From NCBI GenBank assembly GCA_949290055.1, contig CASEQJ010000011.1:1-64000 (forward strand): a stretch of DNA of 64,000 nt. The letters run 5' to 3'. Every line of letters starts with the position of its first letter. The stretch's first letter is position 1. The DNA is from an uncultured Olsenella sp. Its GTDB lineage: Bacteria > Actinomycetota > Coriobacteriia > Coriobacteriales > Atopobiaceae. Below, piece after piece: positions 55,800 to 64,000 of the stretch. The position numbers and the translations under genes were made by a program. Under the pieces are notes generated by a model. The model saw only the letters and a program-made list of their open reading frames with translations, ran no database searches and was not told the origin of the DNA.

Positions 55800-57176
55800 A
55801 TGATCGATCGCTACACCCGTCCCGAGATGGGCCATATCTTCTCGCTCGAGAACAAGTACGCCATCTGGCAGGAGATCGAGGTCCTGGCCTGCGAGGCGCA
55901 CGCCGAGATGGGCAAGATCGGCATCACGTGCGAGGAGGCCGCCTGGATTCGCGAGCACGCGGACTTCAACAAGGAAGAAGTCGACGCCATCGAGGCCGTG
56001 ACCAACCACGACGTTATCGCCTTTCTCACCAACATGGGCGAGTACATCGACCGCGACGTCCCCGAGGGCGAGCCCAAGCCGTCGCGCTGGGTCCACTTTG
56101 GCATGACGTCCTCCGACCTCGGCGACACCGCCCTCTGCTACCAGCTCGTCCAGGCAACCGACATCCTCATCGAGGACTGCCGCCGCCTCGGCGAGATCTG
56201 CAAGCGCCGCGCCTTCGAGGAGCGCGACACCCTCTGCGTGGGCCGCACGCACGGCATCCACGCCGAGCCCATGACCTTTGGCATGAAGTTCGGCAGCTGG
56301 GCGTGGGAGCTCAAGCGCGATTACGACCGCCTCAAGGACGCCCGCGCCAACGTGGCCTTTGGCGCCATCTCCGGCGCGGTGGGTACCTACTCCTCCATCG
56401 ACCCGTTCGTGGAGGAGTACGTCTGCGAGCACCTGGGTCTGGTCCACGACCCGCTCTCCACGCAGGTCATCTCGCGCGACCACCACGCATACCTCGCCGG
56501 CGTCCTGGCCACCACGGCGGCAACCTGCGAGCGCATCGCCACGGAGATCCGCAACCTCCAGAAGACCGACACCCTCGAGGCGGAGGAGCCGTTCCGCAAG
56601 GGCCAGAAGGGCAGTTCCGCCATGCCGCACAAGCGCAACCCGATCACCGTGGAGAAGGTCTGCGGCCTCTCCCGCGTGGTGAAGGCCAACGCGCAGGTTG
56701 CCTTTGACAACGTGGCGCTCTGGCACGAGCGCGACATTAGCCACAGCTCCGCCGAGCGCGTGGCGCAGGCCGACAGCTTCATTGCCCTCGACCACATGTT
56801 CCAGTGTCTCACGCGCATCGTGGACGGCCTGATTCTCTACCCGGCGCAGATGCTTGCCAACCTCAACAAGACGCGCGGCCTGATCTTCTCCTCCAAGGTC
56901 CTTCTCGCCCTCGTCGAGACGGGCATCACGCGCGAGCAGGCCTACGCCATCGTGCAGGAGAACGCCATGGCCACGTGGCGCGAGGTCCAGCAGTGCGCCG
57001 GCGGCACCACGTTCCGCGAGAAGCTCGAGGCCGACCCCACGTTCCGCGAGAAGCTCGAGGCCGACCCGCGCTGCACCGTGCCGGCTGCCGAGCTGGACCG
57101 CATCTTCGATCCCCGCGCCTTCCTCACGCGCGCCGGCGTGGTCTTTGACCGCCTGGAGCAGCTGAGCTTCGACTAA
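55800..57176 (+). CDS. purB: Adenylosuccinate lyase
   Basis: Acts twice in purine synthesis (SAICAR to AICAR, adenylosuccinate to AMP). The core shows HFGMTSSDLGDTAL, CVGRTHGIHAEPMTFG and the superfamily signature GSSAMPHKRNPI. Length is 458 residues. ATG at 55800 follows GAGGAGG. Near the C-terminus the ten residues TFREKLEADP appear twice in a row because of a 30-bp in-frame duplication (57007-57066). Works with purA (7.0 kb), purC (61.0 kb) and purD (4.8 kb). Confidence 0.97.
   Translation: MIDRYTRPEMGHIFSLENKYAIWQEIEVLACEAHAEMGKIGITCEEAAWIREHADFNKEEVDAIEAVTNHDVIAFLTNMGEYIDRDVPEGEPKPSRWVHFGMTSSDLGDTALCYQLVQATDILIEDCRRLGEICKRRAFEERDTLCVGRTHGIHAEPMTFGMKFGSWAWELKRDYDRLKDARANVAFGAISGAVGTYSSIDPFVEEYVCEHLGLVHDPLSTQVISRDHHAYLAGVLATTAATCERIATEIRNLQKTDTLEAEEPFRKGQKGSSAMPHKRNPITVEKVCGLSRVVKANAQVAFDNVALWHERDISHSSAERVAQADSFIALDHMFQCLTRIVDGLILYPAQMLANLNKTRGLIFSSKVLLALVETGITREQAYAIVQENAMATWREVQQCAGGTTFREKLEADPTFREKLEADPRCTVPAAELDRIFDPRAFLTRAGVVFDRLEQLSFD
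57007..57066 (+). repeat. 30-bp in-frame tandem duplication in purB
   Basis: Two identical 30-bp copies (57007-57036, 57037-57066) encode TFREKLEADP twice. Confidence 0.95.
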
Positions 57177-57186
57177 GGAGAAGAAC

Positions 57187-57450
57187 GTGCACTTTGACTA
57201 CACCCCGCGCGGCGTCTGCTCGCGCGCGATTCACATTGACCTCACCGAGGACGGCTCGACCATAGAGCAGGTCTCCTTCGAGGGCGGCTGCAACGGCAAC
57301 CTCAAGGCCGTGAGCAAGCTCGTCGCCGGCCACCCCGTCGACGAGATCGTGGGCATCCTCGCCGGAAACACCTGCGGCCCGCGCCAGACCTCCTGCGCCG
57401 ACCAGCTCGCGAGGGCGCTCACGGAGGCCTCGGCAAGCGCTCGCGCCTAG
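57187..57450 (+). CDS. TSCPD domain protein (TIGR03905 type)
   Basis: Small domain related to the C-terminal part of some ribonucleotide reductases; function unknown. The typical blocks are all present: PRGVCSRAIHIDL, VSFEGGCNGNLKAVSKLV and CGPRQTSCADQLARAL, with four conserved cysteines that could bind metal. Length is 87 residues. GTG at 57187 follows AAGGAG. It starts 10 bp after purB and probably shares its transcript. Confidence 0.9.
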   Translation: MHFDYTPRGVCSRAIHIDLTEDGSTIEQVSFEGGCNGNLKAVSKLVAGHPVDEIVGILAGNTCGPRQTSCADQLARALTEASASARA

Positions 57451-57457
57451 CCCAGCC

Positions 57458-58660
57458 ATGCGCGCCCCAAAGCTCACGCGTCGCTCGTTTCTCAAGACGG
57501 CCGCGGCCGGCACGGCCGTCGCGGCTGCCGTGGGTGTGCTCTCCGGCTGTACGCACGACGGCAGCGAGGAGGTCTCTGACCCCGTGGTCGTCGACGAGGA
57601 CTCCGCCGAGGACATTCTCGAGACCTTCGAGTCCGTCGACCCGACGCTCGTGGAGGAGGCCGTCTGGTCGTTCCCGCTGGGCAACGTTCTGCACCCCGCC
57701 GAGGGAACTTGGATCCCCGTGACCACCGCCGGCTCCTCGGCCACGCCCATGGTGAAGGCCTCCGCGCTCTCGCTCGCCTCGGGCCAGCTCGTCGAGGTCG
57801 TCTCCGAGCCGGTCGGAAAGGGCACGACCAGGGTCATATACGACGCGCGCTGCTCCGACTATGCCTACGCGTGGGTGGAGCTCGACCTGCACTCGCGCGA
57901 CTGGGCCCTCTACGCCGCGCCCTTCTCGGGCGGGACGCTCAGCGGAGAGGCCGTCACCCTCTGGGAGGGCGACAAGGACTTTGACCCGGCACCGTTCGTC
58001 GTCTCCGAGCGAACGGTCGTCTGGCAGGTGCAGCCCTCGACGAGCGGGTCGCGAACCACGGAGCACTCGTCCTGCTACGTCTGGCACCTGGGCGACAGCG
58101 ACGCCAAGGCCGTGGTCGAGTCGCCCGGTCGCTTTGCCACCGCGCCGGCCCTGTCGGGCGACGCCGTCGTCCTCGCGCCCCGCGTGCGCGCCGACGAGGG
58201 CGTGTACTACGGCGTGACGGCCTACTCGCTCTCCGACGACCTCGAGACGCGCCTCGACCAGCTCGTCATGCCCCAGAATGTTCGCCCGTTCAGGGCCACG
58301 CGCGTGGGCGAGCGCTTTCTCGTCTCGGTTGAGGCAAGTTACAGCACCGGCGGCCTGCTCGGTCGGATGGGGACCTACGTCGGGACGGCGGACGGGTCCT
58401 TCTTCCGCCTCAATCGCGAGCCGTCCGAGGTCGGCTGCGGCCACGGCGACGTGGTCATACTGAAGAGCCAGGCCTCGTACTTTGTCATTGACCTCGCAAA
58501 GCGCCAGTACGCGGTTCTCGCCTCCGCCGACCGCGCGGTGGACTACGGTGACTACCCCGCGCGCTCCGGCGAGTGCGACCTGTTCGTCACCTTCGCGACG
58601 GTCAAGGACGCCGACACGGGCTACCCGGCCACGGTGGCCGTACGGACCTTCCGCCTGTGA
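57458..58660 (+). CDS. Tat-exported lipoprotein of unknown function
   Basis: A twin-arginine signal with lipobox: TRRSFLKTAAAGTAVAAAVG then LSGC (Cys31), so it is exported folded and lipid-anchored. The mature 370 residues alternate short beta strands and aromatic turns, suggesting a beta-propeller (for example YDARCSDYAYAWVELDL, VSERTVVWQVQPS). No enzyme motif is recognised. ATG at 57458 is 8 bp after the TSCPD stop, with no good ribosome site, so translation may be coupled. Confidence 0.75.
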   Translation: MRAPKLTRRSFLKTAAAGTAVAAAVGVLSGCTHDGSEEVSDPVVVDEDSAEDILETFESVDPTLVEEAVWSFPLGNVLHPAEGTWIPVTTAGSSATPMVKASALSLASGQLVEVVSEPVGKGTTRVIYDARCSDYAYAWVELDLHSRDWALYAAPFSGGTLSGEAVTLWEGDKDFDPAPFVVSERTVVWQVQPSTSGSRTTEHSSCYVWHLGDSDAKAVVESPGRFATAPALSGDAVVLAPRVRADEGVYYGVTAYSLSDDLETRLDQLVMPQNVRPFRATRVGERFLVSVEASYSTGGLLGRMGTYVGTADGSFFRLNREPSEVGCGHGDVVILKSQASYFVIDLAKRQYAVLASADRAVDYGDYPARSGECDLFVTFATVKDADTGYPATVAVRTFRL

Positions 58661-58747
58661 GGTCGCATTGACCCCCTCCCGGTGGGGTACACTAAAAGCA
58701 CTTACGGGCCGAGTTTGGGCAACGCGAGAAAAACCGAGGAGGCCAAG

Positions 58748-59467
58748 ATGGCTTCAGAAGAGAAGAAGATTCTGCTGGTCGAGGACGAGAAGACGATTCG
58801 CGACGCGGTCGCGGCCTATCTCGAGCGCGAGAACTACATTGTGCGCGGGGTCGGCGACGGCCAGAGCGCGGTCGAGGAGTTCGAGAAGCACACCTTCGAC
58901 CTCGTGATCTTGGACCTCATGCTCCCCAAGCTCTCCGGCGAGCGCGTCTGCCGCGCCATTCGCGAGACGTCCAACGTGCCGATCATTATGCTCACCGCGA
59001 AGGGCGAGGTGGAGGACCGCATAATCGGCCTCGAGCTCGGTGCGGACGACTACCTGATCAAGCCCTTCTCGCCCCGCGAGCTCGTGGCTCGCGTGCGCGC
59101 CCTGCTGCGCCGCGCCCACACCGAGACGGAGCCCGCCCTCGAGACCCTGGACTTTGGCGACCTCGTGATCGACATTTCCGGCCACAAGGTCCTCGTGGAG
59201 GGCTCCGAGGTCGACCTCACCGCCTCCGAGTTCAAGCTCCTCACCACGCTGGCGCGCTACCCGGGCCGCGTCTACACGCGCATGGAGCTCGTCGAGAAGG
59301 TCCTCGGCTACGACTTCGAGGGCTACGAGCGCACCATTGACTCCCACGTCAAGAACCTGCGCGCCAAGCTGGGCGACGACCCGCGCAACCCGCGCTGGCT
59401 CTACACCGTGCACGGCGTCGGGTACCGCTTCGAGGCGCCCGAGAAGCCGGCCGACGCCGCCAAGTAG
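58748..59467 (+). CDS. OmpR-family response regulator
   Basis: Receiver domain with ILLVEDE, the phospho-acceptor in VILDLMLPK (Asp56), IIMLTAKGE and LIKPF, followed by a winged-helix DNA-binding domain (LTASEFKLLTTLARYPGRVY, TIDSHVKNLRAKLG). Length is 239 residues. ATG at 58748 follows GAGGAGG. It precedes the sensor kinase by 6 bp and is surely its partner. The signal sensed is unknown. Confidence 0.95.
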   Translation: MASEEKKILLVEDEKTIRDAVAAYLERENYIVRGVGDGQSAVEEFEKHTFDLVILDLMLPKLSGERVCRAIRETSNVPIIMLTAKGEVEDRIIGLELGADDYLIKPFSPRELVARVRALLRRAHTETEPALETLDFGDLVIDISGHKVLVEGSEVDLTASEFKLLTTLARYPGRVYTRMELVEKVLGYDFEGYERTIDSHVKNLRAKLGDDPRNPRWLYTVHGVGYRFEAPEKPADAAK

Positions 59468-59473
59468 GACGCC

Positions 59474-60988
59474 ATGTCCGCACGATTCGTCACCGGGGAG
59501 CGGGCGCGCGCCGAGGAGAGCGGCGAGCGCCCCTCCTCTTCGTATGGCAGCTGGAACACCATAAAGCGCCGCCCCAAGCGCGGCCGTCCCTACGTGACGA
59601 GCCTCACCTTCGCCTTCGCCCTCACGGCGATCATGACGGCGCTCGTGCTCGTCGTCGTTCTCGCCATTGTCTGGGAGCCGCAGTTCATGGCGTACACGCG
59701 CCAGAACATGCAGGCCCTCGCCGACTCCACGGCGGAGGCGATCTCGGAGGCGTACGCGGAGGCGGGCGAGATGAACGAGGAGGTCGCGGCCGTTGCCGGC
59801 TCCGCCTCGGCCGTCTCGTCCGAGATCGTCGTGCAGGTCGCCACGACCGACGGAGAGATTCTCTATGACGACACGTGGGCGGTGAACTCGCGCCGTCCCG
59901 GCGAGGCGCGCATTCCGGCCACCATGCCGACGGAGGAGAACGCGACGGTGAGCTCCGCCATAACCGCACCCAGCGGCAAGATCGTGGGGTCCGTGCGCCT
60001 GTGGGCCCTCGGCTCCGAGGCCCTGCTGACCAAGGCTGACGCCGTCTTCAGGACGAACTCCTACGGCGCGATCGCGACAGCCGCGGCGATCGCCGCCCTT
60101 CTCGCCTGCGTGATCGGCTTCTTTGTGTCCCGCGCCATCTCGCGGCCCATTCAGCGGATCACCTCCACCGCAAAGCAGATTAGAAACGGCGATTTGACCG
60201 CGCGGTCCAAGGTCACGGGCACCGACGAGGTCGGTCAGCTCGGCGAGACCTTCGATGACATGGCCGGGACGATCGAGCGCGACCTCAAGCTCGAGCACCG
60301 CCTCACCGGCGACGTCGCACACGAGCTGCGCACCCCGCTCATGGCCATGCAGGCGACGGTCGAGGCCATGCAGGACGGCGTGCTCCCGGCCGACGACGAG
60401 CACTTCGAGGTCGTGGCCACCGAGGTACGCCGTCTTTCTCGCCTGATCGACGCCATGCTCAAGCTGTCGCGTCTCGAAAACGGCACGACCGAGCTCAAGA
60501 CCGAGCGGACCGACCTTGTCTACCTGGTGAAGAGCCTGGTCTCCTCGCAGCACCAGCTCTTCCACGAGCGCGGGCTTCACCTGCGCTTTGTTGACGAGAC
60601 GCCGCACGGTGAGCTCTATGCCGACGTCGACCCGGACCTGCTGCGCGAGGCGATCGTCAACCTCATGAGCAACGCCATGCGCTACACCAACGCGGACGGC
60701 TGGGTGAAGGTGTCGCTCAGGCAGGACCGCTCCGACGTGCTCATTGCCGTCCAGGACACTGGCATTGGCATTGCCAAGGAGGACATTCCCCAGACCTTCG
60801 CGCGCTTCTGGCGCTCCGACGTGAGCCGCGAGCGCGTGTCCGGGGGCCTGGGCGTTGGACTGGCCATAACCAAGGAGATCGTGGACCGCCACAACGGCAC
60901 GATCCTCGTGGAGTCCGAGCTGGGGCGCGGCACCACGTTCACGCTGCGAATCCCCCTGCGAAGCCCCAAGCGCGCGCAGGAGCGGTAG
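59474..60988 (+). CDS. Sensor histidine kinase
   Basis: Membrane sensor with two membrane segments (about 41-66 and 199-219) around an extracytoplasmic domain of about 130 residues. A HAMP linker (SRAISRPIQRITSTAKQI), HisKA with GDVAHELRTPLMAMQ (His283), and HATPase with NLMSNAMRYTN, VQDTGIGIAKED and GGLGVGLAITKEI follow. Length is 504 residues. The N-terminal 40 residues are Arg-rich and cytoplasmic. ATG at 59474 follows AGGACGCC. Partner of the response regulator upstream. Confidence 0.94.
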   Translation: MSARFVTGERARAEESGERPSSSYGSWNTIKRRPKRGRPYVTSLTFAFALTAIMTALVLVVVLAIVWEPQFMAYTRQNMQALADSTAEAISEAYAEAGEMNEEVAAVAGSASAVSSEIVVQVATTDGEILYDDTWAVNSRRPGEARIPATMPTEENATVSSAITAPSGKIVGSVRLWALGSEALLTKADAVFRTNSYGAIATAAAIAALLACVIGFFVSRAISRPIQRITSTAKQIRNGDLTARSKVTGTDEVGQLGETFDDMAGTIERDLKLEHRLTGDVAHELRTPLMAMQATVEAMQDGVLPADDEHFEVVATEVRRLSRLIDAMLKLSRLENGTTELKTERTDLVYLVKSLVSSQHQLFHERGLHLRFVDETPHGELYADVDPDLLREAIVNLMSNAMRYTNADGWVKVSLRQDRSDVLIAVQDTGIGIAKEDIPQTFARFWRSDVSRERVSGGLGVGLAITKEIVDRHNGTILVESELGRGTTFTLRIPLRSPKRAQER

Positions 60989-61034
60989 CGTATACTGAAC
61001 CGTTGTGGCTTAACGCTGAGGAAAGGTGGCCGGA

Positions 61035-61919
61035 ATGGCTGAGATGGAACTGCGCCCGGACTCGCACGGCAAGGTTCGCGACATTTACGACTGCGGCGAC
61101 AGCCTGCTCATGGTGGCGTCGGACCGCATCAGCGCCTATGACTTCATCCTGCCCGACGAGATTCCCTACAAGGGCGAGATTCTCACGCGCATCTCCGCGT
61201 TCTGGTTCGAGCGCTTCGCCGACCTCATTCCCAACCACATGATCTCCTGCGACGTGGCCGACCTCCCCGAGGAGTTCAAGCCCTACGCCGACTACCTCGC
61301 CGGCCGCTCCATGCTCGTGAAGAAGGCGCAGACCGTGCCGATCGAGTGCATTGTCCGCGGCTACCTCACCGGCTCCGGCAAGAAGACCTACGACCAGGAC
61401 GGCACCGTCTGCGGGATCAAGCTGCCGGACGGCCTCACCGAGGCCTCCAAGCTTCCCGAGCCGATCTTCACCCCCTCCACCAAGGCGGAGCTCGGTGACC
61501 ACGACGAGAACATTTCCTTTGAGCGCTGCTGCGAGATCGTGGGCACCGACGTTGCCGAGCAGCTGCGCGACGCCTCGCTCGCGATCTACAAGGCCGCGGC
61601 CGACTACGCGGCCACCCGTGGGATCATAATCGCCGACACCAAGTTCGAGTTCGGCTTCATTGACGGCAAGCTCACGCTGATTGACGAGTGCCTCACGCCC
61701 GACTCCAGCCGCTTCTGGCCCGCCGAGGGCTACGAGGAGGGCAAGGTTCAGCCCAGCTACGACAAGCAGTACGTCCGCGACTGGCTGCGCGCCAACTGGG
61801 ACATGACCGGCGAGCCGCCGCGCATTCCCGCCGACGTCATTCAGGGGACCTCCGATCGCTACCAGGAGGCCTTCCAGATCATAACCGGCAGCGCCTTCGC
61901 GCCCGCCCGTACCCAGTAA
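61035..61919 (+). CDS. purC: SAICAR synthetase
   Basis: Phosphoribosylaminoimidazole-succinocarboxamide synthase; its product is the substrate of purB. It shows GKVRDIYDCGDSLLMVASDR, IPIECIVRGYLTGSG-like VPIECIVRGYLTGSG, IADTKFEFGF and DECLTPDSSRFWP. Length is 294 residues. ATG at 61035 has GAGGAAAGG upstream; a GTG at 61026 is an alternative. A TATACT hexamer at 60991 may be a -10 for its own transcript. Confidence 0.97.
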   Translation: MAEMELRPDSHGKVRDIYDCGDSLLMVASDRISAYDFILPDEIPYKGEILTRISAFWFERFADLIPNHMISCDVADLPEEFKPYADYLAGRSMLVKKAQTVPIECIVRGYLTGSGKKTYDQDGTVCGIKLPDGLTEASKLPEPIFTPSTKAELGDHDENISFERCCEIVGTDVAEQLRDASLAIYKAAADYAATRGIIIADTKFEFGFIDGKLTLIDECLTPDSSRFWPAEGYEEGKVQPSYDKQYVRDWLRANWDMTGEPPRIPADVIQGTSDRYQEAFQIITGSAFAPARTQ

Positions 61920-61927
61920 GGAGTCAT

Positions 61928-62566
61928 ATGTCTCTGCGTGACACCATTGAGGGCGCTCTCCAGGAGGCCGAGGGCAACGCCGTCGGTCGTCCCAAGAAGG
62001 AGGCCGAGGCCGTCTCCTCCGAGGAGAAGAAGGGCTTCGTGCGCAGCTCCGTCACCAAGGCGCGCCCGGCGCGCGAGGCCGCCGCGTCCGTGCGAACCGG
62101 CTCCAAGCCGCAGTCGCAGGGCCTCTTCGGCGGCTCGGAGAGCAAGGAGGAGAAGCGCGACCGCAAGCGCCGCGAGCGCGAGGAGGCCGACCTCCGCAGC
62201 CGTGCGTATGACCTCGTGCTGAAGGGCATGCCCGAGTACCGCAAGTCCGACAAGATCTTCTGGGTCGTCGTGGGCGTGGGCATGGTCTTTGCCGTTGCCT
62301 CGCTCGTCGGCATGTACGCGTTCGGCGAGGTGACCGACATAACCACGACCCAGGGTATGGTCGCAACAGCCACGCTCGTGATCGCCTATGCGTTCATAAT
62401 CGGCGCCATAATCTTCGACTTCGTCAAGCGCCGCCCGTACCGCAAGCGCGCGCAGGCCCAGGTCAGCGCGCTCACCGAGAAGAAGCTCGCCGAGCTCTTC
62501 GAGCAGGAGCGCGCCGCGCAGCTCGAGCGGCGGGCCGCCAAGGAGGCCAGGCGCTCGAAGAAGTAG
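61928..62566 (+). CDS. Hypothetical membrane protein with charged tails
   Basis: No family recognised. The 212 residues comprise an N-terminal disordered half rich in Lys, Glu and Ser (SKEEKRDRKRREREEADLRS), two adjacent membrane segments (FWVVVGVGMVFAVASLVGMY and TATLVIAYAFIIGAIIFDFV), and a basic coiled C-terminus (EQERAAQLERRAAKEARRSK). ATG at 61928 follows AAGGAG. It is 8 bp after purC, so co-transcribed. Function unknown. Confidence 0.7.
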   Translation: MSLRDTIEGALQEAEGNAVGRPKKEAEAVSSEEKKGFVRSSVTKARPAREAAASVRTGSKPQSQGLFGGSESKEEKRDRKRREREEADLRSRAYDLVLKGMPEYRKSDKIFWVVVGVGMVFAVASLVGMYAFGEVTDITTTQGMVATATLVIAYAFIIGAIIFDFVKRRPYRKRAQAQVSALTEKKLAELFEQERAAQLERRAAKEARRSKK

Positions 62567-62606
62567 CCTAGTGCTCGTCTGTGCCCGGTGATAGAATGTC
62601 ACCTAC

Positions 62607-62682
62607 GCCTTCGTAGCTCAGGGGATAGAGCACCGCTCTCCTAAAGCGGGTGTCGGCCGTTCGAATCGGCCCGGGGGCACCA
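62607..62682 (+). tRNA. tRNA-Arg (anticodon CCT)
   Basis: A 76-nt cloverleaf: GCCTTCG acceptor, AGCTCAGGGGATAGAGC D-arm, anticodon loop CTCCTAA (CCT), GGCCGTTCGAATCGGCC T-arm, encoded CCA. TAGAAT at 62592 is a probable -10. Confidence 0.96.
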
Positions 62683-62690
62683 GTAGATTC

Positions 62691-62730
62691 GCAGGCCAGA
62701 GGTTCTTGTCGCCTCTGGCCTGCCTCGTAT
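62691..62730 (+). terminator. Terminator of tRNA-Arg
   Basis: GCAGGCCAGAGG pairs perfectly with CCTCTGGCCTGC around the loop TTCTTGTCG; TCGTATTTT follows. The loop is a one-base variant of the TTCTTCTCG motif. Confidence 0.88.
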
Positions 62731-63076
62731 TTTGGCGCGCGCCAAGAAACGCGTACCGCCCGCGACGGGAGCGGCCGCCGGCCGGCCACGAAACACGAGG
62801 TTCTGGGTTTTCGAGCGTTCCGTGTCGACGAGACCGCCGATTCAGAGACAAACCAGCTGGTTTTGGGCAACAGGACTTATTCGGGCAGGGAGAGAAGTAC
62901 CTCTGGGAGGCCGATCTTCCACGTTCTGAAAGGTTGTGGGCAACAAGCTTGATGTATTTCTCGCTTGTGCATCAATAATTTGACCCAAAACAGCAAGGAT
63001 GGACTGCGAAACGAGAGTGTCGCGAGCGCGGGCCCGAGACGACGTGCTGCGCGCACGATGCTCGGGAGACGTCGCA
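62731..63076. other. Gene-free gap between tRNA-Arg and the PASTA kinase
   Basis: No credible gene. It contains the dispersed TGGGCAACA-type motifs (62861-62954). The rest looks like decayed or regulatory sequence. Confidence 0.5.
62861..62954 (+). repeat. Second cluster of the TGGGCAACAAG dispersed motif
   Basis: TTTTGGGCAACAGG (62861-62874), CCACGTTCTGAAAGGTTGTG (62919-62938) and TGGGCAACAAGCTTGATG (62937-62954) mirror motifs at 9981-10182. Confidence 0.55.
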
Positions 63077-63077
63077 C

Positions 63078-63112
63078 AAAAAAGAGCCGCCGGGCGAGAA
63101 GCCCGACGGCTC
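63078..63112 (-). terminator. Terminator of the PASTA kinase gene
   Basis: On the minus strand GAGCCGTCGGGC pairs with GCCCGGCGGCTC (one mismatch) around TTCTC and is followed by TTTTTTG, 8 bp past the stop. Confidence 0.92.
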
Positions 63113-63119
63113 GTGAGCG

Positions 63120-64000
63120 CTACTGGCTGACGCCGGCGCCGTTGCCTATGTCGTCGCCCGAGGGCTCGGTGGGCTCCTGCGTCTGCTGCGCCTCGGTCGT
63201 GAGGGTGATCGTGGTCCCGTACGGCGCGGAGCCGGAGTGGGACTGCGAGACGACGATTCCGTCTTTCGGCCCGCTTATGTTGACGACGAAACCGCTGTTC
63301 TTGAGCGCGGTGCTCGCCTGGCTTCCCGTCCACCCGACGACGTTGGTCACGTCGACGTACTGCACGCCCTTGGAGACGGTAATGGTCACGGTGGAGCCGG
63401 TCGCCGCGCTCTCGCCGACGCCGGGGTTGACGTCAATGACCGTGCCCTCGGGCGAGGAGGAGTAGCTCTCGTTGACGCTGACGACGAAGCCCTCGTCCTC
63501 AAGCCGCTTCTTGGCGCTCGACTGGGAGTCGCCGATTACGTTGGGAATGACCTTCTGGCTGGCGCCACTGGAAATGTGGTAGGTGATCACCGTGCCGGCG
63601 TCGACCTTGGCGCCCGGCTCGGTGTCCTGCGAGGAGACGCGACCCTCCTCGATCTCGTCGCTCTCCTCGTCGGTGCCGCGGTTGCCGGCGAGGTTGGCCT
63701 CCTTGAGGGCCTCCTCGGCCTCCTCCTGCGTCTTGTTGCGCAGGTCGGGAACCTCAACCTGCTCTATGGGCGTCGGGCCGTTGGAGACCTTGAAGTTGAT
63801 CGTGCTCCCCTCCGGCATCTCCCGGTACGCCGCGGGGTCCTGCTCGCAGACCTTGCCCTTCTCGACGCTGTCGTTGTAGGTGTACTCGGGCTCGCCCGGC
63901 ACGAAGCCGGCCTCGGTAATGGCCTCCTCGGCCTGCTCCACGGTGAGGTTGGCAAGGTTGGGCACCGTCTTCATGGCTGTGCCCGAGCCAAGCACCGCGA
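63120..64000 (-). CDS. PASTA-domain protein, probable C-terminus of a PknB/Stk Ser/Thr kinase (partial)
   Basis: Only the extracellular C-terminal part is in the window; the gene continues past 64000. Four PASTA repeats follow one another: TVPNLANLTVEQAEEAITEAG, VEVPDLRNKTQEEAEEALKE, VIPNVIGDSQSSAKKRLEDE and VDVTNVVGWTGSQASTALKN. PASTA domains bind peptidoglycan fragments in PknB-type kinases or class B PBPs. Four consecutive repeats and a Thr/Glu-rich end favour a kinase. The kinase domain itself is not visible, so this is inference. Terminator directly follows. Confidence 0.8.
   Translation of the reverse strand, partial: AVLGSGTAMKTVPNLANLTVEQAEEAITEAGFVPGEPEYTYNDSVEKGKVCEQDPAAYREMPEGSTINFKVSNGPTPIEQVEVPDLRNKTQEEAEEALKEANLAGNRGTDEESDEIEEGRVSSQDTEPGAKVDAGTVITYHISSGASQKVIPNVIGDSQSSAKKRLEDEGFVVSVNESYSSSPEGTVIDVNPGVGESAATGSTVTITVSKGVQYVDVTNVVGWTGSQASTALKNSGFVVNISGPKDGIVVSQSHSGSAPYGTTITLTTEAQQTQEPTEPSGDDIGNGAGVSQ

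Noticed and set aside
58668..58693. TTGACC and TACACT as the promoter of the two-component genes
   Set aside because: The spacer is only 14 bp, too short for a confident call.

Overview
The window is a 64 kb, high-GC bacterial chromosome segment centred on the replication origin. Gene content and style (dnaA, dnaN, recF, a dciA-like gene, gyrB and gyrA together; many GTG starts; overlapping WYL regulators; LPxTG-type surface proteins; a PASTA kinase) point to an actinobacterium, most likely class Coriobacteriia (Olsenella/Atopobium-like). That placement is inference from gene style and order; there is no rRNA gene here to confirm it.

Left edge (1-4.7 kb): an IS1595-family transposase gene, a complete IS30-family element, a 105-bp terminal-inverted-repeat element, a NUDIX hydrolase, and an AAA ATPase with a C-terminal winged helix preceded by operator-like repeats. 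4.7-14.6 kb: a leftward block, rpsF-ssb-rpsR-(DUF2232)-rplI, then dnaB-purA-degV-purD. The 830-bp gap between rplI and dnaB carries tandem repeats, DnaA-box-like sites and a tiny ORF ending in a terminator. 14.6-20.2 kb: four tRNA genes (Ser-CGA, Ser-GGA, Ala-UGC, Ile-GAU), a DUF559-like gene bracketed by two copies of the 105-bp element, a TRIC-type channel, typA, and a striking inverted array of 31-bp repeats.

20.3-31.7 kb: a bifunctional-nuclease-like gene, then the leftward replication cluster gyrA-gyrB-dciA-recF-dnaN-dnaA and an ATP-binding winged-helix protein. The AT-richer gap at 31.3-31.6 kb, where gene direction flips, is the probable oriC. 31.7-36.6 kb: the rightward block rpmH-rnpA-yidD-yidC-jag-rsmG-parA-parB with parS sites. 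36.6-48 kb: rlmN, ddl, a DnaQ-DinG exonuclease-helicase, an AlbA_2 regulator flanked on both sides by 52-bp palindromes, a PafBC-like WYL pair and an M28-like membrane protein that has lost catalytic residues.

48-64 kb: tRNA-Gly, an M29 aminopeptidase, tRNA-Lys, argG (with a candidate arginine leader peptide) and argH, a decayed sortase-anchored surface protein, purB, a TSCPD protein, a Tat lipoprotein, a two-component system, purC, tRNA-Arg, and the PASTA end of a Ser/Thr kinase that runs off the window. Purine synthesis (purA, purB, purC, purD) and arginine synthesis (argG, argH) are each represented, alongside core replication and segregation functions.

The most unusual parts are non-coding: the 31-bp inverted array (19683-19946), the 105-bp element family, the palindrome-bracketed AlbA_2 gene, the argG leader, and the repeats between rplI and dnaB.
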